A DNA stretch of 64,000 nucleotides from Prinia subflava (Eukaryota > Chordata > Aves > Passeriformes > Cisticolidae), in the NCBI RefSeq assembly GCF_021018805.1, contig NC_086247.1:2867501-2931500 (forward strand). The letters run 5' to 3'. A program made the translations under genes and the position numbers. The notes beneath the pieces are model-generated. The model ran no database searches. It worked only from the letters and a program-made list of their open reading frames with translations, and was not told the origin of the DNA. Every line of letters begins with the position of its first letter. The first letter of the stretch is position 1. This document shows positions 13,301 through 24,285 of this stretch, piece by piece.

Positions 13301-15251
13301 ATCCTATCCATTTGAAGAATTACTTCACTTTCCATGCACTTTAATGTCTTAAAAACTGGCCAAATTCCTCAGTGATCTATGTATTTAAGCTGCCTGCATT
13401 AAGAGGGAAAAAAAAAAAAAAAAAGGAAGGAATAAATGTAATAACCATTGAGTGGATTATTTTCAGCCTCTAATATGGCATTGATTTAAGCCTCACAATG
13501 AAAATACAAGTGAAGAAACACAAATGAATTTGCTTACATAAAATCCTCCTATTAAAAGTGATAAGCAAGGCCTGAGAGAAACATTTATGCAATTCCTCTT
13601 TGATCACTTCTTGCCTGGCTGGGCAGGACATCTGGGAAGTGACTGCCGGAGCCTCAGCAGCCTGGCAGTGGGGAATGACAGGAAAAGGGTGGGCACGTTT
13701 TGGGAGGCAGGTCCACATGTCCCACCTCAGGTCTGAGCCCTGCCTGGCACACAGCAGAGCCTGGAAAAGGGATCCCCAGGGCCTGGTTCATTTTCTATCC
13801 TTGTATTGGGACTTCCAGCAGTGCTGGGGGATGAAGCTGTGTCATCCTCTTTGTTGTCCCACACACCAAGCTGATCTCTGGCACTCGGCTGATTTCACCT
13901 ATTTCACAGTAACCACTTCAGCTCCAATCCTTTATTAAAGGACTGATGGTATTTGTACCGTGCCTGGTACTCCAGGCCCCTTTTTAAGTACTGCTATAAG
14001 CATGATTAACAGTATTTATTATAAATGCACATTATATCATGCATTTTATGGGATCTCTACACATCCATGGTCTTTAAAACATGGATTCCAAATACAGTTC
14101 TACCTATGCCAAAACAATACCAGAATTATTACACTGCAACACACACACACACAAAAAAAAAAATTCAATAACACTTTATTATCTGTAGATGGAGTCACAA
14201 GAGATTGTCTTTTTTTGGCTACAACTGTTTTCACTATAATTTCCCCATCATCTGTCTTTCAGGGACCATATTCAGATTGTATGTGCAAGGATTACAACCC
14301 TTGCCAGGGTATGCAGGCAATGCAGGGATGAAAACCAGAAGCTTTTAATTCATGGGCTGTGCCATATTGGAATTACTAGATTAGACACTAGAAACCATAG
14401 GTCAAAATCATGTAGCAATGTGTTATCTGTATTTTTCTGTGTAATCTGTTTTTAGAGACCATCATCCATTTGCTAAATCAGCCACAAAAATATTTATTTT
14501 TATGATAACATTCAAGAGTTTTTTAGATAAGGAAATTAAGCTGATGGGATGCATGTAAAAAATCAGTGAGCTCTTTGATATATTATCACTTGGAAAGTGA
14601 ATACTTAATTTGAAAAAGCTGGAGATTACAGCAAACGCTTAGAAGTGGATAAAGCGCTGGTTTAAGGGGAGATGCTGAGATATGATCAGTAGCTGCTGGA
14701 TTTGAATTGGCAGTGCAAACTGGGACTGATCTTGTTCAGGATTTCCACGTGTTATTCTAGCCTGGTGCTCAGTCAGGAGGCACTGGGAGTTCAGGGGAAG
14801 AAAAGGATATTACAGAGAATACTTTTACCTCTGGCAGTGAAGCTGCAACTACATTTCCTAACAGAAAGTACCAAGTTATTCACTTAGGGACTAATAATTT
14901 ACAGTGTAAAATGGTATCACATCAGCTGAAATTGAGAAAGAAAAGAGCTTGTGCATTCCAGGGTGGGAATAAATTATTAATGTACAGGTTCCTGAAAAGA
15001 CATATGCGGCCATAAGATGTGTTAGGGAAGATATTTCAGGTGCTAAGAGGGACTATTGCCACTGTACCAAACACTGTGGGGACTTCAGAGAGGCTATTGT
15101 GGGTCATTCGGAGAAAAAAAACACCCTAATTCAGGCAAGAGCAGAGGGGACATGATGGGGAGAGGGGAGTGATACCTTAATAAAGACATTTTTACCTGCT
15201 GCAATCTGCAGCTCAGCACTGAAATGTGCTGGCTGGCTCTGTATGGGATAG
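13301..15251. other. Unique non-coding DNA
   Basis: Has an A-run (13409-13424), a CA/A tract (14138-14163) and nothing that reads as an exon. Confidence 0.5.
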
Positions 15252-15256
15252 CTCAG

Positions 15257-16187
15257 TGTCTTGGGTTATGTTACAAAAAAAAAAAAAAAAAAAAAGTGTA
15301 TTCTATTTCATCTGTAGAAAGCAGTTGGGGATGGTTTCTTTTTTCTTTATCTCTTGTAACTCCAGGGGGGAGGAGGGCGGATGCCTTCTGATAATGGGCC
15401 AGCTGTTAAAACCAGGTGGGGAAGTGTTTCTTATCTCTTTCATCACCTTTGTCCACCTTCAGGGGATATCTTCTGTTAATGGGCCATTAAGGCTCACCAG
15501 TGCCATGACACATTGCACCATCCCATTGTGAGATGCTCCACCCAGTGGGGAGGAGCCAACTGTTCCTACCAATATAAAAATGGGGACACAGGAACCCCAG
15601 ACATTCCTCTCTTCCATTGGATTCCCAGAGGAAAACCAGACTCATCTCACCACCACTGAACCTGTTTACAGGATCATTTCCACTCCAACAGAACCACATC
15701 TGTCACTCCAGGAGGATTTATTTGGACTGCTTCCAACACCCTGGCAGACAGGGTGTCAGGTTGTATTCCTGACTCCATCAGGGTTTTCTAGGAATTTTGT
15801 TTGTTTGCCTGCTTGTTCTTTTCTTTTCTTTTCTTTTCTTTTCTTTTCTTTTCTTTTCTTTTCTTTTCTTTTCTTTTCTTTTCTTTTCTTTTCTTTTCTT
15901 TTCTTTTCTTTTCTTTTCTTTTCTTTTCTTTTCTTTTCTTTTCTTTTCTTTTCTTTTCTTTTCTTTTCTTTTCTTTTCTTTTCTTTTCTTTTCTTTTCTT
16001 TGTAATATTACTGCATTTGTGTTTTTAATATTCATAGTAAAGAACTGTTACTCCTATTCCCATATTTTTGCCAGAAAGCTCCTAATTGCAAAATTGTAAT
16101 AATTTGGAGGGAGGGGGTTTTACATTCTCCATTCCAAGGGAAACTCGGTTTTTCCCTGACAGATACCTGTCTTTCCAAACCAAGACA
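15257..16187 (+). mobile_element. Solo LTR of an endogenous retrovirus, plus orientation
   Basis: The element starts TGTCTTGG and ends CCAAGACA, a perfect 8-bp terminal inverted repeat with the canonical TG...CA ends. It is flanked by a 5-bp direct repeat CTCAG (15252-15256 and 16188-16192), the target-site duplication. A TATA box (TATAAAA, 15573-15579) gives the plus orientation. A 187-bp TTTTC array sits inside at 15815-16001. No gag, pol or env remains, so it is a solo LTR left by LTR-LTR recombination. A 5-bp duplication fits class III (ERVL-like) bird retroviruses. An inverted copy lies at 16381-17124. The short ORFs over the TTTTC array are simple-sequence artefacts. Confidence 0.85.
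15815..16001 (+). repeat. (TTTTC)n pentanucleotide microsatellite, about 37 copies
   Basis: An uninterrupted TTTTC array about 187 bp long, inside the plus-oriented solo LTR. It is pure, hence young or recently expanded. The inverted sister LTR lacks it, so the expansion followed insertion. ORFs of Phe-Ser-Leu repeats here are not genes. Confidence 0.95.
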
Positions 16188-16380
16188 CTCAGGTAATGCA
16201 AGCACATGGATAAAGTTCCAGCATGGAAATTCAGATGTTTGCCTCCCAAATACCAGACTCAGAGCTCCTGCACCTGACCCTTCAGTGAAGTCACTCAGAG
16301 CAGAGTTTGTCTCTGTATGACACAACAGGGGAACTGTTTGTTCCTCTGTCACTAGCATTGGAAGAACAAACATTTACACC
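16188..16380. other. Spacer between two inverted LTRs
   Basis: These 193 bp between the two solo LTRs start with the CTCAG duplication of the left LTR and end with the ACACC duplication of the right one. I recognise no gene or repeat in them. They form the loop of the inverted-repeat structure. Confidence 0.7.
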
Positions 16381-17124
16381 TGTCTTGGCTTGGAAAGACA
16401 GGTATCTGTCAGGGAAAACCAGAGTTCCCCTTGGAATGAAGAATGTAAAACCCCCTCAGTCCAAATTATTACAATTTTGCAATTAGGAGCTTTCAGGCAA
16501 AAATATGGGAATAGGAGTAACAGTTCTTTACTAGGAATATTAAAAATGCAAGTGCAGTAATACAAAAAAACAAGCAAGCAAGCAAGCAAACAAAAGTCCT
16601 AGAAAACCCTGATTGAATCAGGAATACAACCTGACACCCTGTTGGCCAGGGTGTTGGAAGCAGGCCAGATAAGTCCCACTAGAGTGACAGATGTGATTCT
16701 GCTGGAGTAGAGATCATCCTGAAGTGGCAGTGAGATGAGTTTGGTCTTCCTCTGAGAATCCAGTGGAAAAGAGGAAGCTCTGCTGTTCTGAATCTCCAGT
16801 TTTATCCAGGTAGGAATGGTTGGCTCCTCCCACAGTGTGGAGCGTCTCACAATGGAATGATTTAATTTTATCAGTCATGTGGTGAGCCTTAATGTCTCAT
16901 TAACAGCAGATATCCCCCTGGAGGGAGGATGGGTCATGGAAGAGATAAGGAACATTGCTACCCAGGTTTTAACAGCTGGCCATTAACAGAAGGCATCCAC
17001 TCTCCTTCCCCCTGGCTTTTACAAGAGATAAAGAAAAAAGAAACCATCCCCCAACTGCATTCTACAGATGAAATAGAATACACATTTTTTTGGTTACATA
17101 ACCCAAAACATTATACATAACCCA
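16381..17124 (-). mobile_element. Solo LTR, same family as 15257-16187, minus orientation
   Basis: Its reverse complement aligns with the LTR at 15257-16187 along essentially the whole length with scattered substitutions. It begins TGTCTTGG on the plus strand and ends CCCA, and is flanked by ACACC at 16376-16380 and 17125-17129, a 5-bp target duplication different from its neighbour's. It is 744 bp against 931 bp; the 187-bp difference equals the length of the TTTTC array, here represented only by a short AAGC/AAAC tract (about 16565-16592). The TATA-box equivalent near 16798-16806 is changed to GGATAAAAC, so the promoter is probably weakened. The plus-strand far end contains a local duplication of a TTGGGTTATGT-like motif. 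Confidence 0.85.
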
Positions 17125-17370
17125 ACACCATACCTTTGAGGAAATTCATGTTAAACTTGGATTGAGACTGTCCAGGCGAGACAATCTGACTCAGGTTTAG
17201 GTGCATTCTGATCAGTTGCAGGGCTCAGAGCACCAATGCAGGTGCCTGATTCAGTGTGTACTCCTAAAAAAACCATAGTAATGAGCACAATTCAAGAAAA
17301 GTTTTGCAGCCTCCCCTCTGCAGTTCTTAATTCAGGACTCTACAGTGCTCCCGTGACAGTGCTCCCCATA

Positions 17371-17438
17371 TCACAGAATTACAGAATCATTAAGGTTGAA
17401 AAAAACCTCCAAGATCATAAAGCCCAACCTTTAACTGA
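17371..17438 (-). mobile_element. CR1 3'-end fragment, minus
   Basis: Short reverse CR1 terminus (tcacagaattacagaatcat, aaggttgaaaaaaacctcca, agatcataaagcccaacc). Confidence 0.75.
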
Positions 17439-20354
17439 GTTTTAGTGGTACCTGGGACCTGTTGTGGAATTATTTCTTACCACATTCATTCTTTTATATG
17501 CCTTCAAAGTAATAATGTTGCATTATTTTAAGTGCAGTGAAATAGCCAAGCATGATTACATGACACAGTTCTCTTCAAGAGGAGGAGATTGTACCTAAAA
17601 ATTTAGGAAAGCACCTTCTTCTTCTTAATATTTTAGTTTTAACTGTTCACAGCTCCTGAGGACTGTGAATCTGTTCTGCCACCAGCTGTTCTTGAACCAG
17701 CCTAGAGAAAACAAGGCTCATGTCTATGAGTTTTGGATTATGTTTGGTTTGTTTCTTTGCCTGATCCAAACCCAGCAATTTTAGTAAAAGAATCAGACAC
17801 CTTTTTCTGCTTTGCATAATTTGTTCCTTTGAAAATTCATCTTACTTTCCGGGCTGTCATATCTGTGTTATTTCTGTTTAGGACACTTATTTCTGTGCTT
17901 TCCCAACTCTCTTGTGCTGAGATTTTTTTCAGATTTCAGTGCATTGGATTTTCAGATCTCACCTGTGCATTGGATTCCATGGGTACTATTTCAAAGAAGG
18001 CCATTTGTTTTATTTAATGATGCAATTACAAAGAGATCTTGTTTATTGCATTAGTGCACACATCCACATCAGACTTGTCTCCAGGAGAATTGGGATCATT
18101 TGTCTCATTTGGGACCAGTAACTTTACACCTCAATTATTCTGTGCTATTGCATAAGTAACATTGCCAGGATCTCTATTAGATGGGGACACCAGGTGACAT
18201 AAGGAAATTTAACACCCTGGCATTCTCAGCTGCACAGCACTTGGTCCTGTTATTAATCATGGCTCCAGAGCCTTATTCATATCCTGATTAAAGATTTCAG
18301 CAGAAGGGAGTCATGCAAGCTGTAAGTACAGTATTTTTAATTAGGGACAAGTTCAGGGTATCACTGTGCATTACTTCTTTAGTAGGTGTAATTAAAGAGC
18401 TGATCTGTAACAAGTCCACTTGGAAAAAATACCTGTCTTTAAATCCTAGCAGCTTGCTCTGAAAAAGAAAAAAAAAAGGCAGACCAAAAGAAATGGGACA
18501 ATAAATCTGTCCCTCAGAAATACAGATGGGAAATTTTCTGTGGTTATTGCGACCACCTTAAGGCTAAATATCTTCAAGGGAAGGCAGGTCCAGACACAGG
18601 ACACAGTATGCAAAGCACACTCAGCCTTCACACAAGCTAGAAGAGAGTGGAGAGTCACTTCAGTTTAAAAAACAGTTTATGAATTATCTGTAAAAAGCAT
18701 CAGGATTTGCTGTAACTAATTTACACCATCCAAATATAATTTGCCTGCTTTAAACTAATTCATCTGGGCTCCTAGTGGGAAAAGAAAGACTCCTTCAATA
18801 AGGATTTCATCCTATCCTGTGATAAATGTTTGAGATTGGTTCTCACTGCAGACTGTGATGCAGCACACAGGCTTTAGAAACTTGGGAAAGGAATTTGTTC
18901 CACCTGCCACCAGAAGCCCCTCTGGCTTGCTTATATTTATAATTTCTGCAGGGGCTGCTGCAGCTTTCTTTGGGCTGATGCTTCCTGTAGCTCTTCACCC
19001 TCTCTTCACAAGCTTCTTCCACTCACTGCAAAAAAACCCACAAAAAACAAAAAACAATAAAAACCCAAAAACAAACAAAAAAAAACACCAACACACACAC
19101 ACAAAAAAAACCAACCAACCAAACAAACAAAAAAACAACCACACAAAAAAACCTAAAAAAACCCCCAAACCAAACCAAACCAAAACAAGCAAACAAACAA
19201 AACAAACAAAACAAACCCCACCAAAACAACAAAAACCAACCTTTTCAAAAATGAACCACATTGGGTTTGTAAAGCTTCCGTGGTCATGGAACACAACTGC
19301 AGATGAAGGGGGTGTGATATAGGGCTAAGATAGAAATTGTCCCCAAAGGGACATGGATTTCAGTTGAGACAATGTATTTAAAAATTGCAATCCCATTATT
19401 ATGGGAAGCACATGCACCAAACCCAAAATAATGTTATTTTGCTAATATATCTACTGTTCCTTACCAGAGATTCATTTCCCATAATCTGTTTGGAGCTGAC
19501 CTTGAGTTTTAGGAACCATCAGGGAGTTTTGACAACTTCCCAATTCTTAGTTCAAAGGTTCCCCACTGCTAGAGGGAATACAAGTTTTAATCTAATCTTG
19601 CAGTCAGGTTAGAGCAGCTGAAAAAGCCTCCACACCTCCACTTCCAATTAACACCTTTCAGATGAGCTGCTGTGAATGAACACTCAGTGTTCCCAGGTTG
19701 TTCCAGCAGGAAGAGAAGCGGGGACAGCATTTGGCTGAGGAGGCACCAAGTAGGACCCAAGAAACAATAAACTCCTTTTATTTTTTGAAAATAAGGTGTC
19801 TAACCTCAAATGTAAGTGCTTTTAGTGGATACTCACAGGGTAGCTGAGATGTCTGAAGGCACTGGCTCATGGGTTGTTGGTGGAGAATGCCAGACTGACT
19901 CTGTTGGAAATACCCTGGGTGTGAATCCACATCATGGAAAAGCTTATCTGGGAATTCACCACTGCTTTTGTTACAGTTGCTATTTTCAGTCATTGGAAGT
20001 AAAACTAATACATCTATGGGCTTAAAAAAAAGATTTTTTTTTCATTAAAAAGCAGATGAGACTCTGAAATTTGTGATTTGAATGAACAATGAATTGAATA
20101 ATAATGAATTTTAAATGCTGCAGCAGTGCAATGTAATGTACTGATTGTCTAAAGGCATTGATCAGGTGAAAATCTGTTAAAGTTGGCTGGAGTAGCCTGC
20201 CATGACAGACTGTGGGTCAGCCAGCGGTTGTATTAACTTTCTATTAATTTTCTGTAAAAGCAAATACCACGTGAAGATAGCCTGAACTCTGTTTTACTGA
20301 ATAATTCACCAGAAACATAATGTCCCATCCAAATCTGATCATTGGCTGGTGATT
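17439..20354. other. Unique non-coding DNA with one low-complexity tract
   Basis: Apart from the A/C tract at 19030-19240, nothing recognised. Confidence 0.5.
19030..19240. repeat. A/C-only low-complexity tract
   Basis: About 210 bp almost free of G and T, made of interspersed AAAC, AACC, ACAC and CCAA words. It is not a clean microsatellite but a decayed compound (AAAC/CAAA) repeat. It explains the Lys/Thr/Gln/Asn-rich ORF on one strand and the Phe/Val/Gly/Cys-rich ORF on the other; neither is a gene. Confidence 0.9.
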
Positions 20355-20510
20355 TCATAGAATCACAGGACAATTAAGGCTGGAAAAGACTTTTAAGATC
20401 GTTAATCCAACCACCAACTGAGCACCACCACCATGCTCACTGTTAAACCACGTCCTCAACTGTCACATCCACACATTTTTTGAACATTTCCAGGGATGAT
20501 GATTCCACCA
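20355..20510 (-). mobile_element. CR1 fragment, minus
   Basis: Tcatagaatcacaggacaat, 'aaggctggaaaagacttttaagatcg', accatgctcactgttaaacc and 'gaacatttccagggatgatgattccacca' mark about 155 bp of reverse CR1. It is closest to the copy at 4874. Confidence 0.85.
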
Positions 20511-21203
20511 AGTTTTAATTCAGATTTAATCTTTAGAGGTGCAGGACCATAGTCTGATTTTCTGTCCTCATCAATGGCAAAAGAAGCTGTGCTGGAAGGC
20601 TGAAGGGCACGTTGAGCATCACTGCAGACATGGAAGAAATTCACAGGCACAAACCAGCTTAATTTCCTTGAGAAAATTGTCCCTACTGGTGTGGAAAATA
20701 ATAATTTAATTTATTGCACTTTTTTTTTTTTTCTTTTTTCAATTATAAAAAGGTATGTAATTAAAATGAACTAAATTTTTAAACAAAATCCAATGACACA
20801 TTAAGGTAAAGGGAAAAACATTATTTACCTCGCTAGGAAGAGTGCCTTCAATGGCAATCATTCCTTTTCAATTAAGCAAAATTACCTTAGGGAATTAGTA
20901 TGACAGCTGCAGGAAATAAAACGAGAATGAGAATGTACTGAGAGAGTACAGTAGGAGATCAGGACCTGCCTCAAATTTGGTTGATTTGGGAGGGTTTCTG
21001 CATAGACCATGCATGACCATGTTTGGAAAAGGTTTACTTTCTTCATAATTTCAGTGGGGAGAACAGCAGGGACAGACATGTGATGGTACATCCCCAACAC
21101 CACTTTCCCTAGCTCAGGCATCTTCTTAACCATGCTAACCATGTGCTTAATACTCCTTGATGGAAATATACTTATTTTTTTCCCATTATTTTTCCACTCC
21201 ATC

Positions 21204-21304
21204 TTGCAACCTGCTCTACAGAAGGTGTCATTGCCCTTGGCAAGAAGGTTAGAACTAGATGGTCTTTTAAGGTCCTGTCTATCCCAAACTGCTCTGTGAT
21301 TCTG
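21204..21304 (+). mobile_element. CR1 3'-end fragment, plus
   Basis: Sense CR1 end: 'aacctgctctacagaaggtgtcattgccc', 'agaactagatggtcttttaaggtcc', ctctgtgattctgt. About 100 bp. Confidence 0.8.
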
Positions 21305-21551
21305 TCCTTTTACTCATATTTTGCAAAAATGAAGACATTTAGCATCTCTCTTGTGCAGGAATAATTTCCACAGTGTGGATTTATATGACAGGGGGAAAAA
21401 AATTCCTTCATTGAGTTTCAGAGTTGCCATATGATGCTTTCATGTGAAGGTCTGGTTTTCTTGTATAAATTATCTGAATGGGCGAAAAATAAACCAAAAA
21501 AAAAAACCCACAAAAAAAAAATCCTTCCCGAAAATCCCATCAACACCAGCA

Positions 21552-22114
21552 GGTTAAAGAAGGGGATCCTGCCCCTCTGCTCTATTCTGGTGAGACCCCA
21601 CCTGCAGAGCTGCCCCAGCCCTGGGGCCCTGCACAGGAAGGACCTGGAGCTGCTGGAGGAGTCCAGAGGAGGCACCAGGATGATCAGAGGGATGGAGCAG
21701 CCCCACTGCCAGGAAAGGATGAGAGAATTGGGATTGTTCAACCTGGAAAAGAGAAGAATTTGGGGTGATTTAATTGCAGCCTTTCAGTACCTGAAGGAGA
21801 TGACAAGAAAGATGGGGAGGGACTATTTACAAAGGCTCGGAGGGACAGGACAAGGGGGAATGGCTTCAAACTGACAGAGAGTAAGTTTAGATTAGATTTT
21901 AAAACAAAAAGTCTTTACTTTGAGAGTGGTGAGGCCCTGGCACAGGTTACCCTGAGGAACTGTGGCTGCCCTATCCCTGGCAGTGTCCAAGGCCAGGCTG
22001 GATGGAGCTTGGAGCAACCTGGGATAGTGGAAGGCGTCCCTGCCCATGGCAGGGGTTTGGAATGAGACGATCCTTAAGATCCTTTACAACCCAATTCATT
22101 CTGTGGTTCTGTGA
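21552..22114 (+). mobile_element. CR1 retrotransposon, about 560 bp, plus
   Basis: The longest sense CR1 here. It includes 'ggtgagaccccacctgcagagctg', 'cctggagctgctggagga', 'atgatcagagggatggagcagcc', 'gaattgggattgttcaacctgga', 'ggccaggctggatggagc' and the terminal 'attctgtggttctgtgat'. It covers the last part of the reverse-transcriptase ORF and the 3' UTR; the 147-residue ORF at 21431-21874 is mostly this repeat. It is little diverged from the CR1 pattern, so probably one of the younger copies. Confidence 0.9.
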
Positions 22115-22117
22115 TCA

Positions 22118-22600
22118 CCACCATCTGCTAGAGGACACAAAATAACTCACACTGACTCCATGTATTTCTCAGAAGGCTAGAGAGTGATTTATTCAAAACA
22201 TGATTTCTTTATGTACTATTTACGGGGACCAAGATAATTGGTGGGCAAAGTTAACACCTCTTCAACCACACTGGTTAAACCAGAGGGCCATCAAGAAGTC
22301 TCTCCTCCAAAAAGGAATGAATACAAAGATGTAGTTAAGAAAACATCCCTTCTTGTTTACAGGACATCGCCTGGGAAAGAAAATTCAAAAACCAAAACAT
22401 CCCAGGCATGAAATCAGGGCTACAACCATGCTCAATTCATCTAAAAAAAAAAAAATGGAAACAGGCTGATCCTCACACTTATTTGGAGGGTATAAAAGGT
22501 ATTGGGGTAAATCAACCTGTGCCCCTCCTTGTGAGGTTGAGGCATCAGAAGAGGAATAACAAAGGGCTGTAAATGATGGAGTTTCTATCTGTGAACCATC
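22118..22600 (-). mobile_element. Candidate LTR fragment, minus
   Basis: Directly after a CR1 end comes a block beginning near TGCTAGAGGACAC with GATTTATTC at about 22188, a reverse poly(A)-signal-like motif. TATAAAAGG lies near 22492-22500. The texture resembles solo LTRs I associate with bird ERVs, but I found no target duplication and the ends are soft. It could also be unique DNA. Confidence 0.35.
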
Positions 22601-22941
22601 AATAAGGTTATTCCCTTAGGACCTGGAGTTTCCTATGCCTGCTCAAAGGTGCATGCTCGAATTTTGCTCTTTTTATCTGTGGATAACGTGGCCAAGTCCA
22701 TTATCCCAGTGCAGAAGTGGGAGCTAGGCCATGGGTGCCACTCGAGTCTCCTCATGATACAAAGGCAGGAGGAAATTATCAGTGCAGAGGGAGAGGGAGA
22801 AAGAAGTAAGTGATCCTGGGGACAACAAAGAGGTGAAATGTAATATTCCACGCCATGCATTTGGGGATGAATACTGAAGAAAATGATTCTACTATCACGT
22901 AATTTAGCCCATATTATCAGAGACAGCAAGAGGAATATGAG

Positions 22942-23162
22942 CCAAGGATTAGGATGCCGAAGAGCTGAATTCCAATCTTGGCTCTGCAAATGGCTTGATG
23001 TATGCCCTTAGGCAAATTCTCTACCTTCTCTCTTACAGCTCCTCTTTCTGCATTAACAGGATAATAATATTTAGATGAGCTTTGCAAGGACTAATTAGTT
23101 AATGATTATAAAGTGCCTGAATATGTAAAGTGCAATGCAAGTGCAAGGGATTATTATCATCT
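22942..23162 (+). mobile_element. Ancient MIR-like SINE, plus
   Basis: The order of motifs follows a MIR-type SINE. A 'gaattccaatcttggctctgc' core is followed by the 'cttaggcaaattctctacc' stretch (ttgggcaa-type in MIR), an 'aacaggataataat' A-rich section, 'ggactaattagttaatg', 'tataaagtgcctgaatatgtaaagtgc' and a TTATTATC tail. These families predate the bird-mammal split, so this copy is very old; survival over about 220 bp may reflect constraint or chance. Confidence 0.6.
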
Positions 23163-23650
23163 TCGAAATAATGAAGAATGTTTATTAGTTAGTTATTGTG
23201 ATTATTTCTTTTAAACCTCTTTATTGCTAAGTATGTAAGAGGCTGTCAGCCATAAAGTGGGTTTTACAAAGGGATTGAAAAGGGAGGGGTGGAGGAATGG
23301 TTTGGAGGCACAGATGTAGTTTTAACAGGGAGTTTTAACACTGTTATCGTGCCAGGTCCTACCTTAAAAGACAGCTGGTAGCCCAGATTGGAGAGCAGTG
23401 AACAGCAGCATTTGCAGCCTCTGGATGGTGTTTTATTTTGCCCCATGTGTTCTGTGACCTTGCACTGGCTGCTTTTTGGGTACCACTGCTTTCTAACTGT
23501 GCAGTGCTCTTCTCACTGCTCTCTGCAGTCAATTAAGAGTTCTCTGGGACACTGTAATGAGAGGACAGAGGGGTGGCAAAGCAAACAGACTCTTGGGTCA
23601 AGACTAGGAGGTCCATGTCTGCCTGGGAGCTGCGTGGGAATGCACTGACA

Positions 23651-24065
23651 ATCACAGAATAATTCCATTTGTGGCATTTCCGGAGAAAACATCATCCAGC
23701 CCTCTTCTCAAAGTAGGGTCAGCTAGAGCAGGTTTCTCAGGGCTGTGTTCAGCTGAGGTTTGAATATCTTTGAGGATGGAGACTCCTCCACCTCTCTGGG
23801 CAAGCTGTTCCCATGTTTGACCACCTTCACAAAAAAAGAATGTTAAATCCTGTGTTTAAATGAAATTTCTTCTAATTTAATTTGTGCCCATTGCCTCTTG
23901 TTCTCTCACCTGGCACCCTTTAGGGCTTCCCTTCACATTTATCCCTAATACACATGGACAAAATACACCTGGGACTTTTCTAGGCTGAAAAATCCCAGCT
24001 CTCAGCCCGTGCTGGTGTGTGGGACTATTCCTCCCCAGATGTAGGACTGTGGACCTGGGACACAC
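23651..24065 (-). mobile_element. Old CR1 fragment, about 410 bp, minus
   Basis: Reverse CR1 of a divergent subfamily: atcacagaataattcc, 'tttgaatatctttgaggatggagactcctcc', 'ctctgggcaagctgttcccatgtttgaccacc' and 'cccattgcctcttgttctc'. Many substitutions and small indels. Confidence 0.75.
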
Positions 24066-24171
24066 AAATACAGAACTCTGAATGAAAGGGTGCCTTCATT
24101 TTCCACATTGTTTACCTCTTGGTTTGGGTTTGGTAGGTGATGATTTTTTCCAGGGGAATGCATAAGATTGG

Positions 24172-24285
24172 TTGATAATTCAGGCTGAAAGGGACCTCAA
24201 CACCTCTGCAGTTCAAACTCCAGCTCAAAACCTGATACCTCTGCCCTCTGAGTCCTACCTTTGTGCATTAGAGCCTGTCAGGAAT
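24172..24285 (-). mobile_element. Degenerate CR1 3'-end fragment, minus
   Basis: 'ggttgataattcaggctgaaagggacctcaacacctctgcagttcaaactccagctc' matches the CR1 3'-end pattern in reverse with many changes. Weak. Confidence 0.45.

Noticed and set aside
15580..16099. Phe-Ser-Leu repeat ORFs
   Set aside because: Produced by the TTTTC array inside a solo LTR.
15252..17129. Foldback DNA transposon with long terminal inverted repeats
   Set aside because: Each arm has its own TG...CA ends and a different 5-bp target duplication, so they are two separate LTRs.
18855..19322. 155-residue Lys/Thr/Asn-rich ORF
   Set aside because: Its core is the A/C-only low-complexity tract.
21431..21874. 147-residue plus-strand ORF as a gene
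   Set aside because: Most of it is sense CR1 reverse-transcriptase-end sequence, 5'-truncated and preceded by A-rich unique DNA.
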